From positions 471,831-535,830 of the forward strand of contig CAUJNA010003245.1 in assembly GCA_963377175.1 (NCBI GenBank): a DNA stretch of 64,000 nt, read 5' to 3'. Within the stretch, counting starts at the first letter, position 1; every line of letters begins with the position of its first letter. The notes under the pieces were generated by a model that worked only from the letters and a program-made list of their open reading frames with translations, was not told the DNA's origin and did not search any database. The stretch is from Effrenium voratum. Its lineage: Eukaryota > Sar > Dinophyceae > Suessiales > Symbiodiniaceae. Below are positions 9,326-16,444 of the stretch, one piece after another. The translations under genes and the position numbers were made by a program.

Positions 9326-9482
9326 AGCTCCAATTTGGAAGCTCCAAAATGGAGCTTCTCAGCAGCTCCATTTTGATGTTTTCAAGCAGCTCCATTTTGG
9401 AGCTGCCAGCTATGTTTGGAAGCTCCAAAATGGAGCTGCTAGAAGCTTCATTTTGGAGCTGCTAGAATCTTCATTTTGGAGT
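9311..9482. repeat. Left subterminal palindrome array
   Basis: About ten copies, in both orientations, of AGCTCCATTTTGG or its variants AAGCTTCATTTTGG and AATTTGGAAGCTCC. A ~40-bp block starting TTTTGATGTTTTCAAGCAGC at 9,373 recurs at the right end in the same orientation. Such clusters are typical transposase-binding regions, which is inferred here. Confidence 0.8.
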
Positions 9483-9536
9483 TGCTTAAGCTGTGATGTT
9501 CATTTAACTCTTCGTCGAGCTACACAGCTCTGCTTG

Positions 9537-9560
9537 CTTGCAGACTTTTACAGCTCAAGA
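9537..9560 (+). promoter_or_regulatory. Spliced-leader-like / acceptor sequence before transposon ORF A
   Basis: GCAGACTTTTACAGCTCAAG ends two bases before the ATG of ORF A. It resembles the 3' part of the dinoflagellate spliced leader (TTTTGGCTCAAG) with a small insertion. It could be a relic leader or a trans-splice acceptor; this copy alone would be weak evidence. Confidence 0.35.
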
Positions 9561-9562
9561 AC

Positions 9563-10549
9563 ATGCTGGTAAGCTCAGCAGTGAGAAGGGCCAGGCTGTC
9601 TGGAGGTAGCACCTCTAGCCTGCCAAAGGCTAATCCCAAGGCTTTTAGTGGCCTGCGCAAGGCCCAGGATTCCACAAAGATATCTGAAAAAGAAGCCACT
9701 GCTGTGTTGAAAAGTGGTTTTCCACAGGGCTTCCATGAGTCTGCCTTCACTGGCAAAGATGAAGTTGTAGGTGAGCAGCACTGCCAATTTTTGGAGGCTT
9801 GGTATGGCTTGGGCACCCTCAGCACACCCACTTCCAGAAAGGCGTGGCAAGCTGCTTTCCCAAATTTGGGCAGCAGTTCTGTCAATGCAGTGCTCAAGAA
9901 AATCAGCGGTATCAAGACTTATGTTTTGAGAAAGCAAAGGAATGCTAAAACTGGTGAAAGGATGCCTGCATGGGTGAAGAAGTTGTTGGGGGTTATGAAC
10001 CCTTACCTGCAAAAGGTGGAGCAACCTGTTGAACAAAATACAAAGCAAGTGAGCCTTCCAACTGCTGTGGACGAAAGTGGCACAGAAGAGCTGCCTGTAG
10101 CAGAAGAAGATGAATCCCCTAGCTGCATCAGTGTCAACAGCACTGCAGCACCCAGTCAATCCACCCAAGTTGCAAGCTTGCCAGGTGATGGTGGTATGAA
10201 AAGGCCTGCTGCCAGCATCTGTGTGGTTGAAGAGAAGCCTGTGCACAGTGCCTTCAAGAGGCCTGCGTCTGCCAGTGGTGGTGGCCTGAAAAAGGCTATT
10301 AGGAAGGCACCCATGGCTTGGCAGCAAAGCCCTTCCTTTGGCTTTGTGAAAGCCACTGTGGCCACAGAGAAATCTTACATTGTGAGCAAGAAAAAATTGG
10401 ATGACAAGCCAACTTGCCTTGTCAATGTTCAAGGCGCTGGGGTTGATCATGGCCAAGTGGTTGAAGAGCTGATGGCTTTGGCCCTGAACCAGGGTGGCCT
10501 GACAAAGGCCATGATGGTGGCCAAGAAGCAGGAGCTGTTGAAGAAGTAA
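9563..10549 (+). CDS. Transposon ORF A, unknown protein
   Basis: A 328-residue ORF from a real ATG. It has a basic N-terminus, a globular-looking stretch of about residues 45-150 (KEATAVLKSGFPQGFHES, EAWYGLGTLSTPTSRKAWQ, ERMPAWVKKLLGVMNPYL), an acidic Ser/Thr-rich linker, and a basic Ala/Pro/Lys C-terminal half with KRPAAS and KRPASAS repeats that look like nuclear localisation or DNA-binding patches. No family was recognised. Four of the micro-hairpins lie in the gene (9,616; 9,650; 10,284; 10,495), three read as GLxKA. It is first in the element and is followed by an AT-rich spacer. Confidence 0.6.
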   Translation: MLVSSAVRRARLSGGSTSSLPKANPKAFSGLRKAQDSTKISEKEATAVLKSGFPQGFHESAFTGKDEVVGEQHCQFLEAWYGLGTLSTPTSRKAWQAAFPNLGSSSVNAVLKKISGIKTYVLRKQRNAKTGERMPAWVKKLLGVMNPYLQKVEQPVEQNTKQVSLPTAVDESGTEELPVAEEDESPSCISVNSTAAPSQSTQVASLPGDGGMKRPAASICVVEEKPVHSAFKRPASASGGGLKKAIRKAPMAWQQSPSFGFVKATVATEKSYIVSKKKLDDKPTCLVNVQGAGVDHGQVVEELMALALNQGGLTKAMMVAKKQELLKK

Positions 10550-10639
10550 GTGGGCCAGTGGCAGTGAAGGACCTGAGAAAGGTTGGCCTGCACAAGGCCC
10601 ATCAGCCCCAAATTGGGTGAGACTTTTGGAGCGTTCAAT

Positions 10640-10880
10640 AAATATGACAAAAACTTAAAAAATAATAAATTGAAATATTTTTCAAAGAATACATATAGAT
10701 GTATAAATGATAAACATATCTTTACATTTATCTATTCATTTTTATTGAACTTTTTCTGAAAAACACAGCATGTTGTTAGCATGTAGCATGTGCACCATGT
10801 TTTTCGTGTGACATGCATGGTTGGTCAGTATAGTTTTCATTTTTGTCATGGTTTCCATGGTTGTCATTTTTGGTGGTTTG
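10640..10880. other. AT-rich spacer between ORF A and ORF B
   Basis: After a hairpin pair at 10,571 and 10,585 comes a strongly AT-rich stretch, then repeats of TTGGT/CATGG-type words. It is a plausible terminator-promoter interval for the two ORFs; no specific signal was recognised. Confidence 0.4.
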
Positions 10881-10915
10881 GTGTAGTTTGAAAATGAGGG
10901 TGGTGTTGAGTTGCT

Positions 10916-12193
10916 ATGGGCAGCAACTCTGGCTCAAGGTTGTATACACTCACTGAACTGGCAGGCACTATGTGTGGCCTGCAAAAGGCCTTGGTTTGGC
11001 TGTGCGTGCTGCTGCCCGCAGCACTGTCTGGGAGGTGGGACTGGAGTGAGTCTGTTTGGCATTTGGGGAGTTGGTGGCGGAAGCATTTTGAATCAGATTA
11101 CTGGTGTTTGGTCACTGACTCAGGGGAGCTGCTGTACCAGGATGATATCGATTGGTTTGACAACTGGGGGTATGATCTGCCCTGGCCTGAGCAAGGCCCA
11201 AAAACCAAGACGAGAGGCTGCACCTTGAAGCCTAATTTGGCAACTCGTGAAGATGACCCAGGTTTTGTGCCAAGTCATGGCGCAAGCAGCTCAGCTGGCC
11301 CTTCTGGCCCTGGAGGGTTGCCTGCGCAAGGCACAGGTGATGAAATCGTCGAGGCGCTCATCACCTTGCAGGAAAAGTTGGGAATGTCCAACAGATGGGA
11401 CAAAAAAAGTTTCAGAGCCCAACTGAGGAGAACTATCAAGAGGCTCTGTGAGAGGGAAGACATTCCTCTTCCTGAGTGGTGGGAAGGGAGTGGGGTGAGC
11501 ACCCACCAATACAAAATGAAAGCCCACCAATTCACAACCGACATGCTCAATCGCAAGCTGCACAAGCTCAATACTGGCCCTGTAACAGGGTTGCCTGCAC
11601 AAGGCAGTGGGAGCACTCCAGGCAGCACTCCAAGGGGTGCCAATCACACCCCAGCTGGGCCCAGCGCAACCCAAACCATCATTTATATGATGCAGAATGT
11701 GTTGGATGACTTGGCTGTGCTGCATCCTGGCATTCAAGATGAGGTCAGGGCAGCATTTGGGAGCCCCAGGATGCCAACTGCTCCTGAGTTGCCTAAACAA
11801 GGCAGTGGAGGTGCAAATAGCTCAGACTCAGAATCCAGCAGCTCATCTCCAGCAGTGGACCAAAGGAAGACCAAGAGTGAGCCTCCTAACAGTCCCAGGG
11901 AGCTTCCTGCAAGTTCAGGCCCTGAGGGGTTGCCAGCACATGGCAGAGATGAAGCTGCGTCAGAGGAACCTGGACCTCCAGCTGCAGCTGAGGCTGGTGG
12001 AAATGAAGTGGAGGAGGCCTCTGCAGCTGCAGTGGAGGCCCCTGCGGCTGCAGTGGAGGAGGCAGTGGAGGTGGAGGTGAACTCATCTGGCCCCAGCGGG
12101 TTGCTTGCACAAGGCATGAATGGTTCCTGGATTGCTTTGAGTCAAGCTCCCACTGAGGAATCCTTCACCCTCCCTGACCCAGATGAGTTGTAG
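10916..12193 (+). CDS. Transposon ORF B, acidic unknown protein
   Basis: A 425-residue ORF from a real ATG. The N-terminal ~60 residues are hydrophobic and Trp-rich (WLCVLLPAALSGRWDW, WHLGSWWRKHF). The middle has a charged helical segment (KSFRAQLRRTIKRLCERED) and a possible helical QTIIYMMQNVLDDLAVLHP. The C-terminal third is acidic and Ala/Glu/Val-rich. Five short GLPAQG-type repeats (GGLPAQGTGD, GLPAQGSGST, ELPKQGSGG, GLPAHGRDE, GLLAQGMNG) are the translations of embedded micro-hairpins and need not mean protein function. No family recognised; a membrane or transactivator role is possible but unsupported. Confidence 0.55.
   Translation: MGSNSGSRLYTLTELAGTMCGLQKALVWLCVLLPAALSGRWDWSESVWHLGSWWRKHFESDYWCLVTDSGELLYQDDIDWFDNWGYDLPWPEQGPKTKTRGCTLKPNLATREDDPGFVPSHGASSSAGPSGPGGLPAQGTGDEIVEALITLQEKLGMSNRWDKKSFRAQLRRTIKRLCEREDIPLPEWWEGSGVSTHQYKMKAHQFTTDMLNRKLHKLNTGPVTGLPAQGSGSTPGSTPRGANHTPAGPSATQTIIYMMQNVLDDLAVLHPGIQDEVRAAFGSPRMPTAPELPKQGSGGANSSDSESSSSSPAVDQRKTKSEPPNSPRELPASSGPEGLPAHGRDEAASEEPGPPAAAEAGGNEVEEASAAAVEAPAAAVEEAVEVEVNSSGPSGLLAQGMNGSWIALSQAPTEESFTLPDPDEL
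10920..10939 (+). promoter_or_regulatory. Spliced-leader-like sequence at start of ORF B
   Basis: GCAGCAACTCTGGCTCAAGG overlaps the first codons of ORF B and shares TGGCTCAAG with the end of the dinoflagellate spliced leader. If it is an acceptor or relic leader, the true start codon would be downstream of 10,939. Confidence 0.3.
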
Positions 12194-12289
12194 ATAGAAA
12201 AGCAGTTGACTGGCCCTGAGGGGTGGCCTGAACAAGGCCAACAGTTTGCCCAGCTCACCAGTAGCTGTGGACAAGCCTGCACTGGCAGG

Positions 12290-12500
12290 TAAATGACTTG
12301 AAAAAAAGTGAAATATCAAAAAATGTTAAAATAAAATTTAAAGGTACAAATTAAATATAAAATAACGTCTATTTATACCTGTTTCCTTTAAGGACAAAAT
12401 ATTTTCAAGAATATTTAAACATTTTGTTTAAATAAAGAAATATATATATATATATATTTCTGGATTTTTTGGAAATGTATAAACAAAAAATGTATATTTT
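12290..12500. other. AT-rich spacer between ORF B and ORF C
   Basis: Very AT-rich, with an ATATATATATATATATA run near 12,443 and inverted AT-rich words. No gene seen. It is a candidate 3'-end or promoter region. Confidence 0.45.
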
Positions 12501-12654
12501 TGGAATTTTCAAAAACGATTCCAGTGAACCCTTTGGCCTTGAGAAGGTGGCCTGCACAAGGCCCAAAGCCAAAACACAACCACACAGGAGCCACCAAACT
12601 CAAAGCTAACCACCCAAAAGCCCACACCTGAGACCACCCACAAGTTCAATCAGC

Positions 12655-12863
12655 CACCAAAAGTCCAGGCCCCAGCCCCCAAAAGTTCAGGCCCCAACCC
12701 CCCAAATTTTCTGGCCTGAAACCCAAAAAGTTCAGATCTGAACTTTCGAAAGTTCAGAGCTGAACTTTCTGAACTTTTGAGTTTAGTATTGATTTTAAAT
12801 GAAAAAGGTTAAAAAGTTCAGAATCTGAACTTTTAAAAGTTCAGAATCTGAACTTTTTCTCGG
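12655..12863. promoter_or_regulatory. Array of AAGTTCAGA-TCTGAACTT palindromes
   Basis: Four full palindromes occur between 12,728 and 12,863: AAAGTTCAGATCTGAACTTT, AAGTTCAGAGCTGAACTTT and two spaced AGTTCAGAATCTGAACT forms. Decayed half-copies (AAAGTTCAGGCCCC, AAAGTCCAGGCCCC) precede them. The array sits 200 bp upstream of ORF C and looks like an operator for a dimeric DNA-binding protein. Confidence 0.6.
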
Positions 12864-13010
12864 TGATTTTTCTCAATTTTTCAAGGCCAAAAAAGACTCA
12901 GATTTTGATTTGTTCATGGTTGGTTGTTGTTTTTTTTTGCTTGGTGTTTTTCATTTTTGTTTGGTGGCTTGGGTTCTCCTGGCTTGTTTGGCTTTGGGCC
13001 CCAATGTTTT

Positions 13011-13036
13011 TTTTTGCAGCCATTTGCAGCTCAGGG
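13011..13036 (+). promoter_or_regulatory. Spliced-leader-like / acceptor sequence before ORF C
   Basis: A T-run ending in TTTGCAG is followed by CCATTTGCAGCTCAGG. The GCAGCCATTT...GCTCA pattern parallels the dinoflagellate leader (its GTAGCCATTTT and GGCTCA parts). A polypyrimidine tract plus AG is equally a good trans-splice acceptor. It lies about 30 bases upstream of the ATG at 13,063. Confidence 0.4.
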
Positions 13037-13062
13037 TTACAAATAGAACCCTTTTGGCCAGT

Positions 13063-14169
13063 ATGGAAGTGCACTCCCCCATGAAAAGGCCAGCAATGGC
13101 CACACCCAAGAAGAGCCCCATGAAAGGGTCACCTGCAAAAGGTGCAGCCACAAAGGGTGAGCCTGTCTCCCCTGCACCTTCCAAGCCCACTGCTGCCAAG
13201 GCTTCTGCACAGAAGCATCCCCCCATCCCAAAGGATGCTGCCAAGAGGATGCACAGCAAGTTGCAGACTTTAGCCAAGTCTGGCAAGGATGGCCTGCAAA
13301 AGGCCTACAAGCAGTGCAAGACCCAGGAAGAGAAGAGGTCATTTTTTTATGACAAGTACTTGCTTGACCCAGAGGTCTCTGAGAAGACTGTCCTGAAAAA
13401 GGACAAGCAGGAGAGGGTTGTCACTGAGGACAACATTGATGACTGGTTCACAGCAGAGCAGGTGGCCAAGTTCAAGGGCATCGAACCTGGTGTGGACCAA
13501 TACAAGGAACTGGTTGCGGCCAGTGTCAAAGGGTTGCCAGAGAGAAAGCATGAGGATGAGAACCTGGCAGCCTTGGGAGTGGCGCAGTACCATTACCAGG
13601 CTACCAAGACAAAGAACCAAACTCTGAAGAGAAAGTCGTTGGAGCTGCAGGAGCAAGTTGGTGAAGTTAGCCAAGAAGACTTTGCTGACATGCGAGCAGC
13701 CATGAATCCTCAGAGCGGGCAGAGGATGATTGGCAGCAGTGGCTCTAAGCAGTCCAAGGGGGACAGTGGTCCTAGCCTGCGCAAGGCTGAGGGTGAGGTG
13801 GATGTCGAAGTGAATTGGGTGCAGGTGTACAAAGACAACCAGAAGAAGTGCAAGAGCTCTTTGGGCAGCATGGCAGCTGAGTTGCACAACTGCGACACCT
13901 TGCTGGGAAAGATTGCAGCCCTGCCTAACAGCAGTGAAATGAAGCCTCTGCTGAGCAAGCAGGTCCAGGCCCAGAAAAAGCTGATGGAAGATGAAAAGAA
14001 GAAGTTCCTCAGTGAGCACCTGGCCTTTCCCAAGGCTTGCACTGATGAGGCTGCAGCTGAAGAAAAGAACGAGGCTTTGACTGACTTGGTCAACAGGATG
14101 GCTTCCTTCCTGAAGGGGTGGAAGAAGGAGCTCTCTGCCCACAAGAATTTCTTGGACCAGGAGGGCTGA
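13063..14169 (+). CDS. Transposon ORF C, basic coiled-coil protein of unknown function
   Basis: The frame opens earlier, but the ATG at 13,063 (MEVHSPMKRPAMATPKK), after the leader-like site, is the sensible start, giving about 368 residues. The N-terminus has SPMK/SPAK/KRPA repeats like histone-tail DNA-binding motifs. The rest is charged and helical (KRMHSKLQTLAKSGKDGLQK, NQTLKRKSLELQEQVGEV, KKLMEDEKKKFLSEH), likely coiled coil. GLQKAYKQCKTQEEKRSFFY resembles short conserved blocks in dinoflagellate hypothetical proteins. No enzyme motif is visible. A structural or DNA-binding partner of the transposase is a reasonable guess. Confidence 0.55.
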   Translation: MEVHSPMKRPAMATPKKSPMKGSPAKGAATKGEPVSPAPSKPTAAKASAQKHPPIPKDAAKRMHSKLQTLAKSGKDGLQKAYKQCKTQEEKRSFFYDKYLLDPEVSEKTVLKKDKQERVVTEDNIDDWFTAEQVAKFKGIEPGVDQYKELVAASVKGLPERKHEDENLAALGVAQYHYQATKTKNQTLKRKSLELQEQVGEVSQEDFADMRAAMNPQSGQRMIGSSGSKQSKGDSGPSLRKAEGEVDVEVNWVQVYKDNQKKCKSSLGSMAAELHNCDTLLGKIAALPNSSEMKPLLSKQVQAQKKLMEDEKKKFLSEHLAFPKACTDEAAAEEKNEALTDLVNRMASFLKGWKKELSAHKNFLDQEG

Positions 14170-14356
14170 AGCAAAAAGCTTCTCTTTGCCACTTTGGTTG
14201 CCTGCATAAGGCAAATTTGGCTTCTAGCATCTGCAGCCCAAAGATTTGCAGAATGCTTTAGACCTTTCGACTGCTGCTTGGCAAAGAGAGCTGCTTGCTG
14301 CCGAGCTTTCTGGCTACCTTTTCCCACCCTTGTTTTCCCCAAGCTTTAACTTCCTA

Positions 14357-14376
14357 CTGTAGACTTTTGGCTCAAG
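14357..14376 (+). promoter_or_regulatory. Relict dinoflagellate spliced leader before ORF D
   Basis: CTGTAGACTTTTGGCTCAAG matches the dinoflagellate spliced leader at about 17 of 21 aligned positions, including its last 12 bases TTTTGGCTCAAG exactly. It lies 33 bases upstream of the ATG at 14,410. Relict leaders in genomic DNA are known in dinoflagellates from reinsertion of processed, trans-spliced cDNAs. Confidence 0.6.
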
Positions 14377-14409
14377 CTCCTTGGTATCTTTCAATTTTTC
14401 TTGGCACAC

Positions 14410-16176
14410 ATGCTAGCCAGCAAATGGCTCCTGTTCCTGGCCTTGTGCTTAGGTGGCCTGCACAAGGCCATTGCTGGAAAAACTTCTTCTTCCAAGAGAA
14501 AAGCTTCTGAGTCTGAGTCTGAAGACTGGGCCCACTTTGCTTTGCATTTGCATAGCAGCAATCAGTTGCCAGGCACTGAGGCCAAAAGAAACATAGAGAA
14601 GGCATCTAGGGCAGGTGCTAAGGGCTTGAAGTTGAAAGCCAAAAAAGGCAAAAAAAATGCTGCGAGGACTTTGAGGAGGGCTTGGCCCAAAACCACATGG
14701 CCAAGCCTTTATTGGGCCCAGATTCCAATAAAGGACAAAAAGACTAATACAAAAAAAATGGTGAACTACCCCTTTCAATTGCCACATGAGTGGCTTGGGC
14801 AATACATGCTAGACCCTAGGGCTCTGCAAAGAAGCCAGCCTGCGCAAGGCAGCAAGGTGCACAAGGCTTTGCTCAAGCAAAGCTTGAGGCTCAGTGCTGA
14901 AGACCCACAAGGGACATGGATGTCTGGCCAGCATATGGCCCTTGGTTTCCATGGGGATGGTGTGCCTGTGCAAGGCACTATGAGACAAGAAAGTTTAGAT
15001 TTTCTGACCATCAACATGCCCAGCAACAATCACCACAAAGATTTCAGGGTACCTTTTACCGTAATCCAAGGAGCCTGGCATTTCAATTATGAAACTAAAA
15101 AAGCAATCTTGGAAGTGCTCCTCTGGTCTTTGGATTGCCTGAAAAAAGGCAAGTACCCTACTTGCAGGCATGATGGCACCTCTTGGGGGGCACAAGACAA
15201 GAAGAGATCAGGGCTGCAAGGCAGCTTGCCTGCAAAAGGCATTTTGTGTGAGGTCAGAGGGGACTGGGATTGGCTGAACAGCTGGTTGAATTTTCCTACT
15301 TGGAACACTGGGTCTGGAATGTGTTGGCTTTGTGAAGCTAAACATATCAACTACAAAAATTGGGGGCCAAATGACAGGAAGGCTGGCCTGGACAAGGCCA
15401 AATTTGTGGAGAGAGTGCAAAACATGGGCAAGCAGCTGTGTCCTTTTTGGGAATGGCCTGAGCTCATTCCTTCAGAGCTTTGCTTGCCTGACTGGCTGCA
15501 TGCTGTTGACCAAGGCATTGGGGCAGACATTGCTGGCCAAATTCTGGTGGAGCTGGCTGAGCAGCACCCAGCGAGGGCTTTCAAGGATAGGGTTGCTTGT
15601 CTATGGGAAGAAATCAAGCAGCTGTACAAAGAGTTCGATGTGGAATACAGGTTGGCCAGCTTGACACCTGGTGTCCTGAACAAGGACCAAAAGAAAACCA
15701 ACAAAACTGCAACTTTGAAAGGGTTGGCTGCCCAAATCAGACATTTGGTTCCACTGCTGCCCATCTTAACAGCCAAATATTTTTCTGGTGGCAATGAGCA
15801 CCAGCAGGCAGTCAACAAATTAGCCAGATTTTTGGCAGATGCTTACCAGTGCATGGAATCAAATGACATAGCTAGGCTTCCTCGATTGGGCCACAAGGTG
15901 GCTAGCCAGTACATGGCTTTGGAAAATGAAGCACTAAGGAATGACCCAAACACCACCACTTGGCACATTATGCCAAAGCTGCACATGTTCCAGCACATTG
16001 CTGATGCTCCTTATTCCCCGAAAGAATATTGGTGCTACAGGGATGAAACTGTAGGTGGGCAGCTGGCCGATCTCTTTACGAGGAGGTCTGGGAAAAATAA
16101 CCCTGCCACAAATGCTTCCAACTGCTTGCTGAGGTGGCAGCAAGAGAACCATTTCCCTGCCATCCCTTTGGATTGA
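14410..16176 (+). CDS. Transposon ORF D, candidate DDE-type transposase
   Basis: About 588 residues from the ATG at 14,410. The N-terminus (KWLLFLALCLGGLHKAIAG) looks like a signal peptide, odd for a nuclear enzyme, and is followed by a Lys-rich patch (KLKAKKGKKNAARTLRR). Candidate catalytic acids are Asp183 (GFHGDGVPV), Asp367 (LHAVDQGIGAD) and Glu546 (CYRDETVGGQLADLF). A CWLC pair near residue 305 and the preceding GDWDWLNSWLNFP form a conserved-looking core like large transposases with an insertion domain. It is the longest and best ordered of the four ORFs. The transposase call is inference from motif spacing and from being in a TIR element; the family is not identified. Confidence 0.55.
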   Translation: MLASKWLLFLALCLGGLHKAIAGKTSSSKRKASESESEDWAHFALHLHSSNQLPGTEAKRNIEKASRAGAKGLKLKAKKGKKNAARTLRRAWPKTTWPSLYWAQIPIKDKKTNTKKMVNYPFQLPHEWLGQYMLDPRALQRSQPAQGSKVHKALLKQSLRLSAEDPQGTWMSGQHMALGFHGDGVPVQGTMRQESLDFLTINMPSNNHHKDFRVPFTVIQGAWHFNYETKKAILEVLLWSLDCLKKGKYPTCRHDGTSWGAQDKKRSGLQGSLPAKGILCEVRGDWDWLNSWLNFPTWNTGSGMCWLCEAKHINYKNWGPNDRKAGLDKAKFVERVQNMGKQLCPFWEWPELIPSELCLPDWLHAVDQGIGADIAGQILVELAEQHPARAFKDRVACLWEEIKQLYKEFDVEYRLASLTPGVLNKDQKKTNKTATLKGLAAQIRHLVPLLPILTAKYFSGGNEHQQAVNKLARFLADAYQCMESNDIARLPRLGHKVASQYMALENEALRNDPNTTTWHIMPKLHMFQHIADAPYSPKEYWCYRDETVGGQLADLFTRRSGKNNPATNASNCLLRWQQENHFPAIPLD

Positions 16177-16249
16177 AAGCATGAGTATAGAGGGAGCTGC
16201 AATGCTTGGCCTGCACAAGGCCCCCAACCAACCAATCCAAGTTTCAAAA

Positions 16250-16430
16250 GCAGCTCATTTTAGCAGCCCCATTTGATAGCAAAAGCAGCTCATTTTAGAA
16301 GCTCCATTTTGATGTTTTCAAGCAGCTCCATTTTGGAGCTGCCAGCTCAATTTGAGAAGCTCCATTTAAGAAGCTCCATTTTGGAGCTGCAATTGCCGTT
16401 TTGGAGCTGGCAGCTCCAAAATGGAGCTTC
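16250..16430. repeat. Right subterminal palindrome array
   Basis: About ten copies of AGCTCCATTTTGG, AGCTCATTTTAG and variants in both orientations, with the same TTTTGATGTTTTCAAGCAGC block (16,308) as the left end. It mirrors 9,311-9,482. Confidence 0.8.
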
Positions 16431-16444
16431 TTGGAGTCTCAGGG
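16415..16444 (-). repeat. Right terminal inverted repeat
   Basis: Exact reverse complement of 9,296-9,325, ending GGAGTCTCAGGG and followed by the TG target duplication at 16,445-16,446. Confidence 0.92.

Larger units (their letters stand above)
9616..16222 (+). repeat. 28 dispersed CCTGnnnAAGG micro-hairpins with co-varying stems
   Basis: Stem starts seen: 9616, 9650, 10284, 10495, 10571, 10585, 10976, 11184, 11319, 11592, 11790, 11931, 12102, 12224, 12549, 13130, 13291, 13389, 13774, 14198, 14454, 14838, 14962, 15135, 15227, 15384, 15673, 16208. Core is CCTG-nnn-AAGG with a mostly G-N-N-N-A loop. Outer pairs change together: GGCCT/AGGCC, TGCCT/AGGCA, GTCCT/AGGAC, CACCT/AGGTG, ACCT/AGGT, AGCCT/AGGCT, GTGCCT/AGGCAC and TGCCA/TGGCA. 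All lie on the plus strand in one orientation, in coding and spacer DNA. In coding DNA they fall in two frames (GLxKA and LPAQG), so selection is on nucleic acid, not protein. Exceptions: a 6-base loop at 15,135, a G-T pair at 12,102, and an A for the first T in the 11,790 loop. Confidence 0.85.
9296..16444 (+). mobile_element. 7,149-bp DNA transposon with TIRs, four ORFs and dispersed micro-hairpins
   Basis: Perfect 30-bp terminal inverted repeats (9,296-9,325 and 16,415-16,444), starting CCCTGAGACTCC, bound the element. A 2-bp TG duplication and the restored Copia reading frame prove precise insertion into Copia-1. Inside are subterminal arrays of an AGCTCCATTTTGGAGCT palindrome at both ends, four plus-strand ORFs, AT-rich spacers, an estrogen-response-like palindrome array, and at least 28 short CCTGnnnAAGG hairpins. 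The last ORF has spaced Asp/Asp/Glu candidates for a DDE nuclease. The subterminal organisation recalls CACTA/EnSpm elements, but the termini and 2-bp duplication do not match CACTA, so the superfamily is unassigned. All ORFs are intact, suggesting a young insertion. Confidence 0.85.

Noticed and set aside
9575..10456. 293-codon minus-strand ORF opposite transposon ORF A, and similar ones opposite ORFs B-D
   Set aside because: Mirror images of plus-strand genes with no motif and no place in the element's one-way gene order.
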